Source: Ascarosepion bandense
Lineage: Eukaryota; Mollusca; Cephalopoda; Sepiida; Sepiidae
NCBI GenBank assembly: GCA_037127315.1
Contig: JBBBDQ010000421.1
Span: 2,967,501 to 3,031,500 of the forward strand
DNA: 64,000 nucleotides
Reading direction: 5' to 3'
In this document: positions 32,225 to 42,845 of the stretch, piece by piece
Numbering within the stretch: position 1 is the stretch's first letter
Layout: each line of letters begins with the position of its first letter
Notes under the pieces: model-generated
What the model was told of the DNA's origin: nothing
Database searches by the model: none
Seen by the model: the letters and a program-made list of their open reading frames with translations, nothing else
Made by a program: the position numbers and the translations under genes

Positions 32225-33290
32225 TTTTTGTTTAGTTTAATCGATTTGATCTTCCTTCTTTTTCTTTTCTTTTTGAATATTTTCTTTTTTTTTTTTTTAT
32301 TACTATTAACCTTATTCGCTTTCTTTCATTTTCATTTAGTCAGAAAGAAATTTCCCCTGGTTTGTAAAACATTTATTATGAAAATGTGAGAACGTTTCTT
32401 CTAACTAAATATTTTTATTTATTACTTTTTAAATGATTTTAGCTTCATAATTTCGGGTAAACTTTATTTGTTACTTTTTCCTAGATTCTTTTTTGTTTGT
32501 TTTTGCTTTCTTTCTTTGTGCTTTAGTTCCTCTTTTTTTTCTTTTTCACCTTCTCATGCTCACTTTATCTTTATTTTTCTCTTTTCTTCGTTTTCTTCTG
32601 TATTCTCATTATTTTTCTTTCTTTCTTTCATTTTAGTTCTTACTCTAGATTCTTTCTTTATCTTTCTTGATCTCTTTCATTTTATTTGCTTCTCTTTTTC
32701 ACATTCTTTGTGTTAGACTCAATTATCTTTCTTTCCGTTTTCTTACTTCTCCGTTGCTTTTTAGTCCGCATTGTCTACCCCCCTATTTACATTCTTTCTT
32801 TTTTCGTTATGGCGTATTATTTTTGGCCGATTTTTCTTTTCATATCACTATCTTTTGCTTTTTCAGCTTTTCGTTCTATTATTCTTTCTGTCTTATGTTT
32901 CTCTCATTTAGTCATCCCACTTCCTTGCTCTTTCCGCTTCTTATTTCTTTCTTTCTGTCTCGACTTTTGTTGTCGCCCATTTTCTCTTTACGTTTTCTTA
33001 TCTTTGATTTATGACCTCATAGCTTTGAAGACATAGAATTCAACATAACTGTTTTCCTTATTTTTCCTATCATCCTCCGACCGTATATTACTCTTGCCGC
33101 CTTTCTCTACTACCTTCTCTTAATTTTATCACATTTAACCCCTTTCGCCACTTCATCTTACCGCCTCTTCTTTCTACCATCTTTTTTGTTCATACCATCT
33201 CTTATTGTCTCCTCCTCCTGTCGACTCTTCCTCCTACCGTCATTCACTCTGCTTCTTCTTTACTTCTATATTGTTCTGACTGATTTTTTT
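32225..33290. repeat. Long polypyrimidine (CTTT-rich) tract
   Basis: About 1 kb dominated by T and C on the plus strand, with TTTCTTTC-type runs. The frames rich in F, S and L here are composition artefacts. Confidence 0.85.
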
Positions 33291-33299
33291 TATTTCTTC

Positions 33300-33730
33300 A
33301 TATGGAATGAATAACAGAATCTAGTTCCATTTTTAACGTTTTGTTTAGTTGTCGGTTACATCGGCTCTTCCGAGTAATTTATCCTTCGTTCCGCAGTTTT
33401 CTTTTTCTTTTTGTTTGTTTTTCTCGATAGTTCGTCTTCTTTATACACTTTCCTGATTGATGTAAATTATTTATTCCAAACAGAAGCCTTTACAATGCTG
33501 AACAACTTGACTGAACTGAGCGAGTATGAAAAGTTTCTTTTCGTTAAAACCATGCTTCTACCTGGATTTCTTCCTCTCTTCCCTTATGAGTTTCATTACA
33601 ACTAAAGGTTTCTCATTTTTCGTTTTTCGTCGTCAATCCGTTTTTTTAGTTTTGTTCCAATCCTCTTTTTTTAAAAGCACTTATCGCGGTCATTCATAAA
33701 AAGCATTTAATGTTCATCTCTAACTTACTT
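33300..33730. other. Unassigned T-rich DNA
   Basis: No feature is recognised. Confidence 0.4.
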
Positions 33731-33747
33731 GGACATCGATTTAGATC

Positions 33748-33809
<62 letters not shown>

Positions 33810-33831
33810 CGATAGTATTCGATCTAAATCG
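33731..33831. repeat. Inverted repeat enclosing a (TA)n tract
   Basis: Left GACATCGATTTAGATCGAAT and right TATTCGATCTAAATCGACAT bracket about 55 bp of TA. The whole can fold as one hairpin. Confidence 0.85.
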
Positions 33832-33879
33832 ACATCCGAGAAAGTTATCGCTCATTCAGTGAAATGAATTAGATTGCTC

Positions 33880-34050
33880 TAGCTATTGGGCGCGTATAAT
33901 GATATGTGCTCAAAAGTCTGCCTACTTCCACCGAACGCCCATAGCCCAGGGGTAGAGTTGCTGCATTTCAATCCTGGGTAAAAAAAAAAAGCAATCGAAG
34001 TCTAACCGTACTGATGAGCTGTGATACGGCGGAACAGATCTGTCTGGGAT
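33880..34050 (+). mobile_element. tRNA-like SINE, second family (copy 1)
   Basis: Shares with 55325-55490 a leader (ATTGGGCGYGTATAATGATA), a tRNA-like unit (AGCCCAGGGGTAGAGTTGC as A-box region; TTTCAATCCTGGG as B-box region, with the anticodon arm deleted) and a tail AGCAATCGAAGTCTAACCGT. It ends near a TA tract. Confidence 0.65.
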
Positions 34051-34056
34051 GACAAT

Positions 34057-34076
34057 ATATATATATATATATATAC
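34057..34076. repeat. (TA)n microsatellite
   Basis: Short TA tract between the SINE and a PLE end. Confidence 0.9.
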
Positions 34077-34077
34077 A

Positions 34078-34434
34078 GTTAGTGAGTTTTGGGCCATATT
34101 TAAATAAGACCAGTACACATTTGTATTAAAAAGTGTCTAATACAATATTGTAAAACTTTTTAATATTTTTCATTCGAAAGTGCGTTACTTCCGCGACTTA
34201 GGTTTCAACCTTCCGGTCTCATCAGGGGGATTTACAATAAATGATTTTACCGTTTTACCGCTAAAACAGGGATTTTTTTTTGCGAACGCGTGACTGGAAT
34301 TTTCAAAATTAGTAATCTTAGAACACTTTTGTACATGTTTGTATGATCTTAGCAAGTATTTATGGGTATGATTACATTTGGACATACCTTTTGATCTTTC
34401 ATGTAGTAATATTTTTTTTCTTTTTAGGAACAAC

Positions 34435-34437
<3 letters not shown>
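34078..34437 (-). mobile_element. PLE family B terminal region (B1)
   Basis: Minus-oriented, flanked by TA tracts on both sides. It matches B2, B3 and B4 in the 'AGACCAGTACACA' and hammerhead blocks. The frame 34185-34436 (Lys/His-rich, 83 residues) is unrecognised. It may be a remnant of element coding sequence. Confidence 0.6.
34191..34229 (-). ncRNA. Hammerhead ribozyme motif, PLE family B (B1)
   Basis: Minus strand: helix I CCCC, core CTGATGA, helix II GACC-GGAA-GGTT, GAAA, short helix III CC-TA-AG, UC, GCGG. The core is intact. Helix I and helix III each contain one mismatch. Confidence 0.6.

Positions 34438-34438
<1 letters not shown>

Positions 34439-34487
<49 letters not shown>
34439..34487. 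repeat. (TA)n microsatellite
   Basis: About 49 bp of TA next to PLE B1. Confidence 0.97.
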
Positions 34488-34489
<2 letters not shown>

Positions 34490-34844
34490 CATGTGAACAA
34501 GTTTATTTTGTAAGTTAAATTTGGCTTGAAAGATTACAGATTAACCAAGAAGCATGTTTTCTTTATGATTTGATTTTCGATTAGCATATTCTGCCATCTT
34601 TAAGAAAAAAATATATCTCAGAAAATAAAATTCAATAGAAACCAAAGTTAAACATATGGGAAGTAATAGTATTTTCAGCGCAAAAACCAGGAAAGATCAA
34701 CACCATGACAAGAATTTCCTGCCAACGCTAGATTTAGAGGTGTTACCTTAACCTGTAACTGACTATAAAACTGTACACGAAAGCTGCACGCCAAACGGTT
34801 AAAAAACGATAAAATATATTTCTAAACATTTAGATTTTCATGCT

Positions 34845-35305
34845 TACTAACTGAACCCTGTGAAAAACTTCACGGATCATGTAATATTATTTTTATGCTT
34901 TTAAATAAAATTCAATGGATGTTGATTAAGTAAATAATATTGTTTAGTTGTCAATGTGTATCTATATTTTTTCATCACTCCGAGTACTTCTATTTTTATT
35001 ACTTCAATGATATTAATGCACATTGATATATTTTACAACTTTATCAAATACTTTAACCGATATATTTTTATATGATGATGTGCATTCTTCTTCTTTGTCG
35101 TCGTCTTCTTCTTCTTTTCATTTTCCTTCTTTTTCATCTTTTTTCTTATAATTATTATAATAATATTCTATTAACCATATTAGTACAAACTAAACAATAT
35201 TATTTACTTAATCAACATTTATTGTTTTTTTGTTTTTTTTTTTTTTGGAATTATGAAAATAATATTGCACGACCGTGAAATTTTTCATGGGTTCAAAACG
35301 TATGC
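34845..35305. repeat. Inverted-repeat element, about 110-bp arms
   Basis: Left arm (34845-34958) with TGAAAAACTTCACGG and GATTAAGTAAATAATATTGT. Right arm (35183-35305) is its complement with small indels. The spacer is T-rich with CTT repeats. It may be a MITE or a rearranged repeat. No target duplication is clear. Confidence 0.75.
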
Positions 35306-35811
35306 AAGTAACTGATGTTGACTACCAGTTGTCCATAATTATAAGCTGGAACCATTTTCCATAAATTATGTAATAAGATTTACGCAATTAATTTTTTTTT
35401 ATCTCACAGTGATACAGCAAAATTAATACAAAGGGAGATAAGTAAAAAAGGGAATGCACTACGGTATAATTATATAGATTGTCGTTTTAATTATATTCTA
35501 CAAAAAGTAATATTTCAAACTTTTTAGATTAAACAAAATAAAAAAAGGGGAAAATTAAGCAAATGCTAGGTTCATAAATTTTATATTTTAGAAGTATGAT
35601 AATCTTCTAGGCATTCGCAACATGTAGTAATGAATGCTTTGCAGCAAGTTGTCATCATGTTTGCCTGTTTTTCTCATAGTTTTTGTTTTGTTCTTCCAGT
35701 TTCACTTGCAGTCAAAATACGCCACAAAAGGATGTAGCCTCATGAATCCGCTCGTCGCTAATTAGTTATTTAGACTCGAACCATAAGTGAATGATGCTCG
35801 TATCATCGGAT
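35306..35811. other. Unassigned AT-rich DNA
   Basis: No feature is recognised. Confidence 0.4.
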
Positions 35812-36425
35812 CTTCTCTCTTCTATGTGCCTTGGCACTTCACGACGTAGGCGATCATGGTTCTCCACGTCTCTCTATCCCTGGTGGCTCTTAATATGTTT
35901 TCTCCTGTTACACCTTGCAACCCCCGTTCCCTAAACCACCTGATCGGGCCTTGCAAATATGTTATACGCTGCCTTCCTCTGTCTCTTTTTCCTTTTATCT
36001 GGCCTGTCAGTATGAGGTTCTCCAAGCCCTCCTTCCTCATTGCATGTCCCAGGAACTTCAGTTGTCTCTTCCTGATGCTCACTATTAATTTCTTTTTCGT
36101 TGCCATTCTTTCCAACACCTCATCGTTGCTTGCATGCTCAGTCCACGATATCCGCAGCATCCTTCTGTAGAACACATTTCCGCTGCTTCCAGTTTTGTCC
36201 TCATATTCGATGATATTGTCCAGCATTCACTGCTGTATTGAAGAACTGACATCGCATAGTAATCCAGCACTCTTTTCTTTGTTTATAGTGAAATTTTTCT
36301 GTGTGTTAGTACTTTACTCAACTACTGGAACGCGTCCTTTGCCATGCCAATTCACCTTCGGATCTCTGTGTCACACTTTCCATCTCCTGTTAGAACACTT
36401 CCTCGCAGAACAACATCAATTAATG
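35812..36425 (-). pseudogene. RTE-like LINE C-terminus (R3)
   Basis: Best preserved RTE C-terminus here. The frame 35822-36226 (134 residues) reads FYRRMLRISWTEHASNDEVL, then RKRQLKFLGHAMRKEGLENL, ILTGQIKGKRDRGRQRITYL and RATRDRETWRTMIAYVVKCQ. Upstream, in another frame, YAMSVLQYSSECWTISSNM corresponds to the LLYGCECWT block. These are conserved blocks of RTE-type proteins downstream of the reverse transcriptase. The copy is 5'-truncated and lies in the same orientation as the fragments at 42.8-43.9 and 63.7 kb. Confidence 0.8.
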
Positions 36426-37145
36426 ATTGCCTGACGTTTTAAGAGTTAATCAGCATTTTTAACACCTATTTCTGAAAAAGAAAAATGATCTATATATATA
36501 TATAAATGAGCTATATATAAATATAAAATGAATATATATATATATGGTTAAATAAAATAAAGACAAGAAGAAAATTGCATTTTAAATATGGACTTGTGAT
36601 AGACTTTATCGAGGCAAAAAGACGAAATGAGCTTTATTCTAAATGACGTATCTATAAACAAACAGTGTTGGCAACCACAAAAACGCTCACAAATCATTTC
36701 AAAAGATTAACAGAATATTTTAGTTTTTAGAATTCCTTCGTGTGTAGTGCAAAGTTAGGAGATATTAAAATGAAGGGAATTCAACCGTTTTCTTTGAATT
36801 TTTTGCGCCCCGGATTTTTCCCAATCTCATTTTTATTTATAGAAATTATACTAAAACAGACTAAAATCAAATATATGACGTCTAAAAAAACGCATTCCCT
36901 TTTTTCGGTTGATACTCATCTTTATAGACTTTGATTGTGGATATTAGTCATCCACATACAAGTCTGTTCCGCTGTATCACAGCTCATCAGTGTGGATAGA
37001 CACATTCACCTGCTTCTGGCCGGGGCCAAAACTCGATCGATTTGGTGTCAGTCGGAGTCGCTACCCCCTAAGCAAAAAGCGCATGGAATCAGAGAAGGGA
37101 AATTTCATCGTATTGTATATAAGCAGTGTATACAGAACCGAAAGA
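36426..37145. other. Mostly unassigned; TA tracts
   Basis: Short TA runs at 36491-36545. A stretch near 36600-36640 (ATCGAGGCAAAAAGACGAAATGAGC-like) faintly resembles a degraded PLE end. No gene is recognised. Confidence 0.3.
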
Positions 37146-37204
37146 ACTCAATTCATTGCTGAAGAGATTGAAAATTATATTTTGGAACATGCACAAACTA
37201 CAAG

Positions 37205-37262
37205 CTACTACAAAATTGTACATTTTCTTTCGACATTGAAAGAACAGTGTCTCATCAGGTAA
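37205..37262 (-). ncRNA. Hammerhead ribozyme motif, family E (E2)
   Basis: Minus strand: helix I TTAC, CTGATGA, helix II GACACTG/CAATGTC (one mismatch) with loop TTCTTT, GAAA, helix III GAAAAT/ATTTTG (outermost pair G-G, rest paired) with loop GTACA, cleavage site UA, then GTAG closing helix I (one G-U). All conserved core bases are present, so self-cleavage is plausible. Confidence 0.7.
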
Positions 37263-37650
37263 TTAGTAATGATGGTGATAAACGTTATTTTTTAAAAGAA
37301 AATTTATGAAAATTCACTTTGTTTTATTGGCCAAATTTTTCGTACGAGGTAAAGAGGGCAGGAAAGATGAGAAAAGAGGCAATGAAAAAACGGCTCAAGG
37401 AGAAATAGACCCCAAATTTAAGGTCAGGCGATGTCTGGCCTTAAAAAAGAGGAACAAAGTAAGAAATGCAAAGAGAGGTATAAAGTAAAAAAAAAATGCA
37501 CTTTCCACTCGTTTTTTTCATTTCTTTCTCTCTTGTTTTCCTCTTTGTGTTTTATTTTCTCTGTGTCCTTCTATTTCCCCTTTTTTGATTTCCATTTTTG
37601 TTTTCTCATCTTTCTTTTTAAAAAATAACGTTTATTAACATCATTACTAA

Positions 37651-37717
37651 CTACCTGATGAGACATTGTTCTTTCAATGTCAAAACAAAATGTACAATTT
37701 GTACAATTTTGTAGTAG
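37651..37717 (+). ncRNA. Hammerhead ribozyme motif, family E (E3, core-mutated)
   Basis: Helix I CTAC/GTAG, CTGATGA, helix II GACATTG/CAATGTC perfect, helix III CAAAAT/ATTTTG perfect with a longer loop, and UA. The GAAA box reads AAAA: the G is lost, which should abolish cleavage. All helices are otherwise better than in E2. Confidence 0.7.
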
Positions 37718-37840
37718 ATGGTAGCTGCTACTTGTTCTGAAGTATAATTTTTAATAAATATTCATTGCTCTCTTTCTATCTTGTCCACTTTTTTAAATTA
37801 ATGTCATGAAAGTTGCAAATATTTTTTTCGTTCCTTACTC

Positions 37841-37844
<4 letters not shown>

Positions 37845-37899
<55 letters not shown>
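37845..37899. repeat. (TA)n microsatellite
   Basis: About 55 bp of TA. Confidence 0.97.
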
Positions 37900-37903
<4 letters not shown>

Positions 37904-37995
37904 AGTGAGTATAGAATGAGAAGAGAAAAAAGAAACATTTTTTCCGTCCAAAACATTAATTTAAAACAGTGCTCGATATATGATGTATAGAGCAG

Positions 37996-39899
37996 TGAAT
38001 ATTTATTATAAATTATGTTTTAGAACATGTATATAATTTCTTCTATATATGTCCTCTTCCCTACAATCATATGTTTGTTTCAGTGTTTGGATTTAAACAC
38101 TTCCTCAAGGGAAATAAAGGTTTGGAATCATTCTCTGTTTATATTTGGTTCGTTGTTGTCGTGGGGGTTGGTTGGGGTTATTGTTAAATAAGTGAATGTC
38201 TCGTTTTGATCGTTAGACTTTTGAGGAATTTGGTGTGTAAGTGTGAAATTCTTGATTAATGGTATTATCTGTTGGAATGTATGTTTTATCTTTTTATCGG
38301 TTGGGTATATCTTTTGGTTAGGATTTCTAAGAGGCGATGTTGAGTGGTCATTTTTATGGTTGGCTATCATTTAATTGGTTGATGTCTGCTGTTAGTGGAC
38401 CTAATTCATGTATTCATGATCTCTAGAGCTATGGGGAGCTATGTTTCCTTTGCCTTCAAGAAAAGATAGAGATCCTTGGATGGATGGATGGTAGCAAGCT
38501 CTTAGATCAGAGACACGAGACCACGGTGGACTGCGGGCACATTGGGGACTTAGCCCTGTGGTCATGCTAGGAAATAAAAAGAGTTCGATTGATATCCTCA
38601 TTATAAAAGATAAAAAATGCAATGGGGAAAAATTGATCCAATAAATCCTTAAAGGAAGGTCTATCACTAAAGCCTGCACCAATAACCTTACTTAACACAA
38701 TAACCTTACATAAATACAAAAATATTCCGTACTAGAAAAATCAAAATTAAATAAATGGCTCCCAAACTTTAAAAAGAATCAAAATTCATACATTCAAAAT
38801 CAAGATTAAATATACTACTTCAGAATAATTATCATACACAAAAAATAAACTGTAAGCACACGTAAGATCTAACCCTACAATCACCCCAAAAAATACTGGG
38901 AATTTGAATAAATATTTTTATTATTATAAAAGATAAAAAGTGCGACAGAAAAATCGATGTAATAAATCCTTAAAATAAGATCTTATGCCCGCAAAAATAT
39001 CTAAATAAATAAAATATATAAATAATTAAAAGAAATAAATAAGATTCCAAACGATAATTTATAGAAAAAAAGAACATAAAAAGGAGAAAAGGAAAAAAGG
39101 AAGAAAAAAAGAAGAAAAAAGGAAAAAAAAAAAATTAAAAGAAAAAACCGACCCTCTAAACTTAAAATTAAGATTAAACATACAACTTTATACAAAAAAC
39201 TGATAAAACGCTAATTCGCATTTACTTCCTAAAAAATACAAATTTAGATTTCTTGAAATAACTTCACTTAATAAAATTATACTCCAAACTTGAATAAAAG
39301 GAAAAAGAGAAAAAAAGGAGAAAGGGGAAAAGAAGCAGAAGAGAAAGAAAAAGAAGGAAGAAAGAGGAGAAGGGTGGTATATATGTGTATACATATATAT
39401 ATATATATTTTTTTTTTACCGAAAAAATCTAAATTGGAAAGAAAAATCACCCCACCCCTATCACGTCTATGAAAACCTAGACACAGGATCAAAGTAAATA
39501 CATGAATTAGGTCCACTAACAGCAGACATCAACCAATTAAATGATAGCCAACCATAAAAATGACCACTCAACATCGCCTCTTAGAAATCCTAACCAAAAG
39601 ATATACCCAACCGATAAAAAGATAAAACATACATTCCAACAGATAATACCATTAATCAAGAATTTCACACTTACACACCAAATTCCTCAAAAGTCTAACG
39701 ATCAAAACGAGACATTCACTTACTTACCAATAACCCCAACCAACCCCCACGACAACAACGAACCAAATATAAACAGAGAATGATTCCAAACCTTTATTTC
39801 CCTTGAGGAATTGTTTAAATCCAAACACTGAAACAAACATATGATTGTTGGGAAGAGGAAATATATAGAAGATATTATGTACATGTTCTAAAACATAAT

Positions 39900-39905
<6 letters not shown>
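37996..39905. repeat. Large inverted repeat, about 400-bp arms, about 1.1-kb spacer
   Basis: Arms 37996-38408 and 39504-39905 are very similar in inverted orientation. Over the inner about 280 bp the open frames on opposite strands encode the same 80-residue peptide except one Thr/Pro difference. The spacer holds an internal repeat (ATAAAAGATAAAAA at about 38605 and 38926) and a purine-rich stretch. No transposase is recognised. It could be a long-inverted-repeat transposon, a foldback element or an inverted duplication. Confidence 0.85.
39040..39380. repeat. Purine-rich tract in the spacer
   Basis: A/G-dominated sequence with AAAAGGAAAA-type runs, in two blocks near 39060-39145 and 39297-39376. 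Translation gives K/E/R-rich artefacts. Confidence 0.8.

Positions 39906-39952
<47 letters not shown>
39904..39952. repeat. (TA)n microsatellite
   Basis: About 48 bp of TA between the large inverted repeat and PLE B3. Confidence 0.97.
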
Positions 39953-39959
<7 letters not shown>

Positions 39960-40066
39960 ATTTTTAGTAATAATTTAATTAGACCAGTACACAGTTGTAT
40001 GAAAAATTGTTCAGTACAATTATATTGTATAACTTTTGAATATTTTTAATTTGGAAACGAGTTATT

Positions 40067-40105
40067 TCGTGACCTAGGTTTTTACCTTTCGGTGTCATCA
40101 GGTGA
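40067..40105 (-). ncRNA. Hammerhead motif, family B (B3, core-mutated)
   Basis: Minus strand: TCAC, CTGATGA, CACC-GAAA-GGTA, AAAA in place of GAAA, CC-TA-GG, UC. The lost G predicts inactivity. Confidence 0.55.
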
Positions 40106-40169
40106 TTTACAATAACATTATTGTAAATCGCCTGAATACACCGAAAATACACAATATTATTATTGTAAA

Positions 40170-40208
40170 TCGGCTGAAGACACCGAAAGGTAGAAACCTA
40201 GTTTGCGA
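40170..40208 (+). ncRNA. Hammerhead motif, family B (B4)
   Basis: CTGAAGA, CACC-GAAA-GGTA, GAAA, then CCTAGT with UU at the cleavage position and GCGA. The core is present, but helix III and helix I each carry a mismatch. Confidence 0.5.
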
Positions 40209-40227
40209 AATAACTCGTTTTCAAATC

Positions 40228-40232
40228 ACACG

Positions 40233-40303
<71 letters not shown>
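40228..40303. repeat. (CA)n(TA)n microsatellite
   Basis: CA run of about 24 bp followed by about 50 bp of TA. Confidence 0.97.
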
Positions 40304-40305
<2 letters not shown>

Positions 40306-42034
40306 CCCTAAACTGGGGAATAAATAACGTACATGGAATCGATTGCTATAATTGCTATGCTTCTTGTTTATTTCCTTCTCTGTGTCGAGTCTCTTAAAGA
40401 AGTAATCCATACTCTCCACAACTTCCTATCTTATGCATCTCTAAAGAACCTTTGCTGCCTTATTATCCCCCAGGCCCTTTCCTTAAAAACCGATTAACAT
40501 TAGTTGATTAGGTAGAATAAACGCTATTTCTTTCTGTCACCCCTGCCTTTTACTATGTCCTGTTAGGGTCAAATTCATCATTATGCGTCTCCGTGATTTT
40601 CAATTGCATAAATAAAAACGGTTGCCCAAATACACCAAATTTGTGCGTGTTTGTACTGGTGCGTGTGAATTTTTATCATAGACATGGCTTTGAAGTTGAT
40701 TTAAAATTCCATGTATTATACACATTATTTTATTTTCTTATCAATGTCAAAGCGCAGAATGCATATTTGTAAGTGAAATTGAAAAATTTGAACGATTATA
40801 GTTAGTTAAACATCTTGAAAAAGTATTTACCAGATTTGCACTAAAACATATCGACTCATAATGATCGATCTTCTAATAGATTTATTGATTTTTTTAGCAT
40901 AACAGAAAAGCGCACTCATCTATAGTTGAGCGTTTTAGCTTTTGCCAGTTTTGTGACGTATTGATGGAATGTTTAGGCTTAGCATCGTAGAGTCATCGGA
41001 AAAATCCACTGGACTTCGACCTTTTGGCCTCAGTTCAAGGAAAAAGCTTAGCCTGACATTTTATGCAAAATCTTTAGTCGCCATAAAACAGTTTTTTGAC
41101 AGTCGTATAAATGACGACGCGTATAACAGGCTTAATCTGCAGGCATATAGATTGAAGTGTACTTTAATATAACTCGAAGCAATCAATGAAGCCTTTTCAA
41201 ATGAGAAGAAAAATGAATGAATTTCGAAGAGGAATACATAAGTTTGCAATCCGTTTACCAGGAACAGAAAGAATGGAGAGAAAAACACAGAATGCAATAA
41301 TCTAGTAATACAAGCATTTCATGTAAAGCAATAATATTAATTTCTGAATCAGTTTTTTTTTTCATCCCCAGTAGTATTTCTGGTTTGATCTTTAAGGCGG
41401 GAAATGCGATGATCTCTTTGCGAAAAATGAAACAACTATGAAATAAAGGCAGTACAATTTATCAACAGGATCGATATTTCAAAATTAGCATATTTTGTGT
41501 GCGTTCTTCGTTTACGGGTACACAGACCTCGCCAACAAAATGACTTTGTATTCGAAGTTGTCATTCTTTAGAATTGTATCAAACTCTCTGAAATTTATTT
41601 ATGACAAGTGAGTGACAAGGAGAGAGAGAAGGAGTAATATTATAAAGCTAGATAAATTCTTATTGTTAAACCATGCGTATTTGATAAATAGTTGAAAATG
41701 TCGAATTTAGGTTCAATACTAAATCCTAAAATATCAATGCATATTATACACAAGTGCCGTATTTTCCAGAAGTTCGACGAGCCAATTTATTATACCTATA
41801 GGGACCAGACTACGATAGATGAAAAAAGACCGCTATAAGCATGGAAGGGATATTGTAATATCTAAGATAGAAATACCGGCACTGAGAAAAATCACATTCA
41901 CAATCTAATCCGGACGTATACGTGAGAAACTTATTGTACATAAAAAATTAGTGCGGTCAGTTTCTCCTTTCTTCATTCATTTGCCCACAATATATATTAG
42001 TCCGAATATTTATGATAAGGAATATATTTAGTTA

Positions 42035-42037
<3 letters not shown>
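40304..42037. other. Unassigned DNA, about 1.7 kb
   Basis: The longest stretch without an obvious element in this part. A plus-strand frame at 40969-41172 and a minus frame at 41061-41297 have no recognised motif. No splice-bounded exon can be argued. Confidence 0.4.

Positions 42038-42117
<80 letters not shown>
42038..42117. repeat. (TA)n(TG)n microsatellite
   Basis: TA run followed by about 46 bp of TG. Confidence 0.97.
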
Positions 42118-42119
<2 letters not shown>

Positions 42120-42305
42120 CTTATCGCTATACTCGTATCGAAAAACACTCCGAGAATATAGGCGGAAGAAAAAAATGATTGTAAAAAAGAAAGAGCTAAG
42201 CACGTGAACATCAGTCAAAGTACGTAGCCCAAAGAAAAAACCTCGAGACGAGTAATCTATAACAAAAAAGCGCTCAGTGCGTAAACAGAGCAGAAAAAGT
42301 AAATC

Positions 42306-42420
42306 ACCTAAAGAGCCAACAAACCAACCAAGGTTTCATCTAACCGGATCTTTAGGTAAGGTTGGCTTCCCTGAAGATCCGCTCAGGTGAAACCTTGGTA
42401 GGGTTGTTGGCTCTTTAGGT
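42306..42420. repeat. Long imperfect hairpin, 115 bp
   Basis: Arms of about 45 bp beginning ACCTAAAGAGCCAACAA and containing CCAAGGTTTCA pair with the complement at the right, with few mismatches and an about 20-nt loop. It is followed by a TA tract. It could be a small MITE or a structured RNA. Confidence 0.85.
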
Positions 42421-42425
42421 TAGTT

Positions 42426-42430
<5 letters not shown>

Positions 42431-42474
<44 letters not shown>
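42431..42474. repeat. (TA)n microsatellite
   Basis: About 44 bp of TA. Confidence 0.97.
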
Positions 42475-42477
<3 letters not shown>

Positions 42478-42845
42478 GAGATTGACTAAATCCGGCATGT
42501 TTCTAATTTATTTGTTGAAACGTTATTATTTTAACGGATAGTCATATTTGAGTAAATGCTCCGTTTTTATTTATTTATTCTTTTATTTATTAAACATTAT
42601 ATTTATCTATTCACATCTACCGGCCTGAATATACGAGAAATCTTGTTAAAAAAAACATGCACCCTCTTACATGACTGATACTTGCGGCCCGATCATTACA
42701 TCTGGCGTGCCTTGATCTCTCAGTCACGAAAGACCTCCTGATCAGAGCAGATATTCTTTTGATAAAATATTGTAAACTGAATTGTTTATTGTTAAATGTA
42801 AAACTGTTAGATATTATAACTATTCAGCTTTTTTTAAGACATGCC
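42475..42845. other. Unassigned DNA
   Basis: No feature is recognised. Confidence 0.4.

Larger units (their letters stand above)
37146..37770. mobile_element. PLE family E inverted pair (E2/E3)
   Basis: Arms of about 150 bp (37146-37300 and 37612-37770) in inverted orientation around a purine- then pyrimidine-rich spacer. Each arm carries a hammerhead motif pointing outward. No coding region survives. Inverted terminal repeats are a known configuration of PLEs, although I have no coding evidence tying this family to PLEs. Confidence 0.65.
39960..40225. mobile_element. Inverted pair of PLE family B ends (B3/B4)
   Basis: A minus-oriented copy (39960-40117) meets a plus-oriented copy (40118-40225) at TTACAATAACATTATTGTAA. 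The plus copy starts with a short tandem duplication of the ATTGTAAATCG-CTGAA-ACACCGAAA unit. A CA/TA microsatellite follows. Confidence 0.7.

Noticed and set aside
32468..33036. Open frames rich in F, S and L on the plus strand
   Set aside because: Polypyrimidine DNA lacks stops in these frames by composition; overlapping frames of the same quality exist.
38128..39783. Two identical 80-residue frames as a conserved gene pair
   Set aside because: They are the two arms of one inverted repeat; identity comes from DNA duplication. No domain is recognised.
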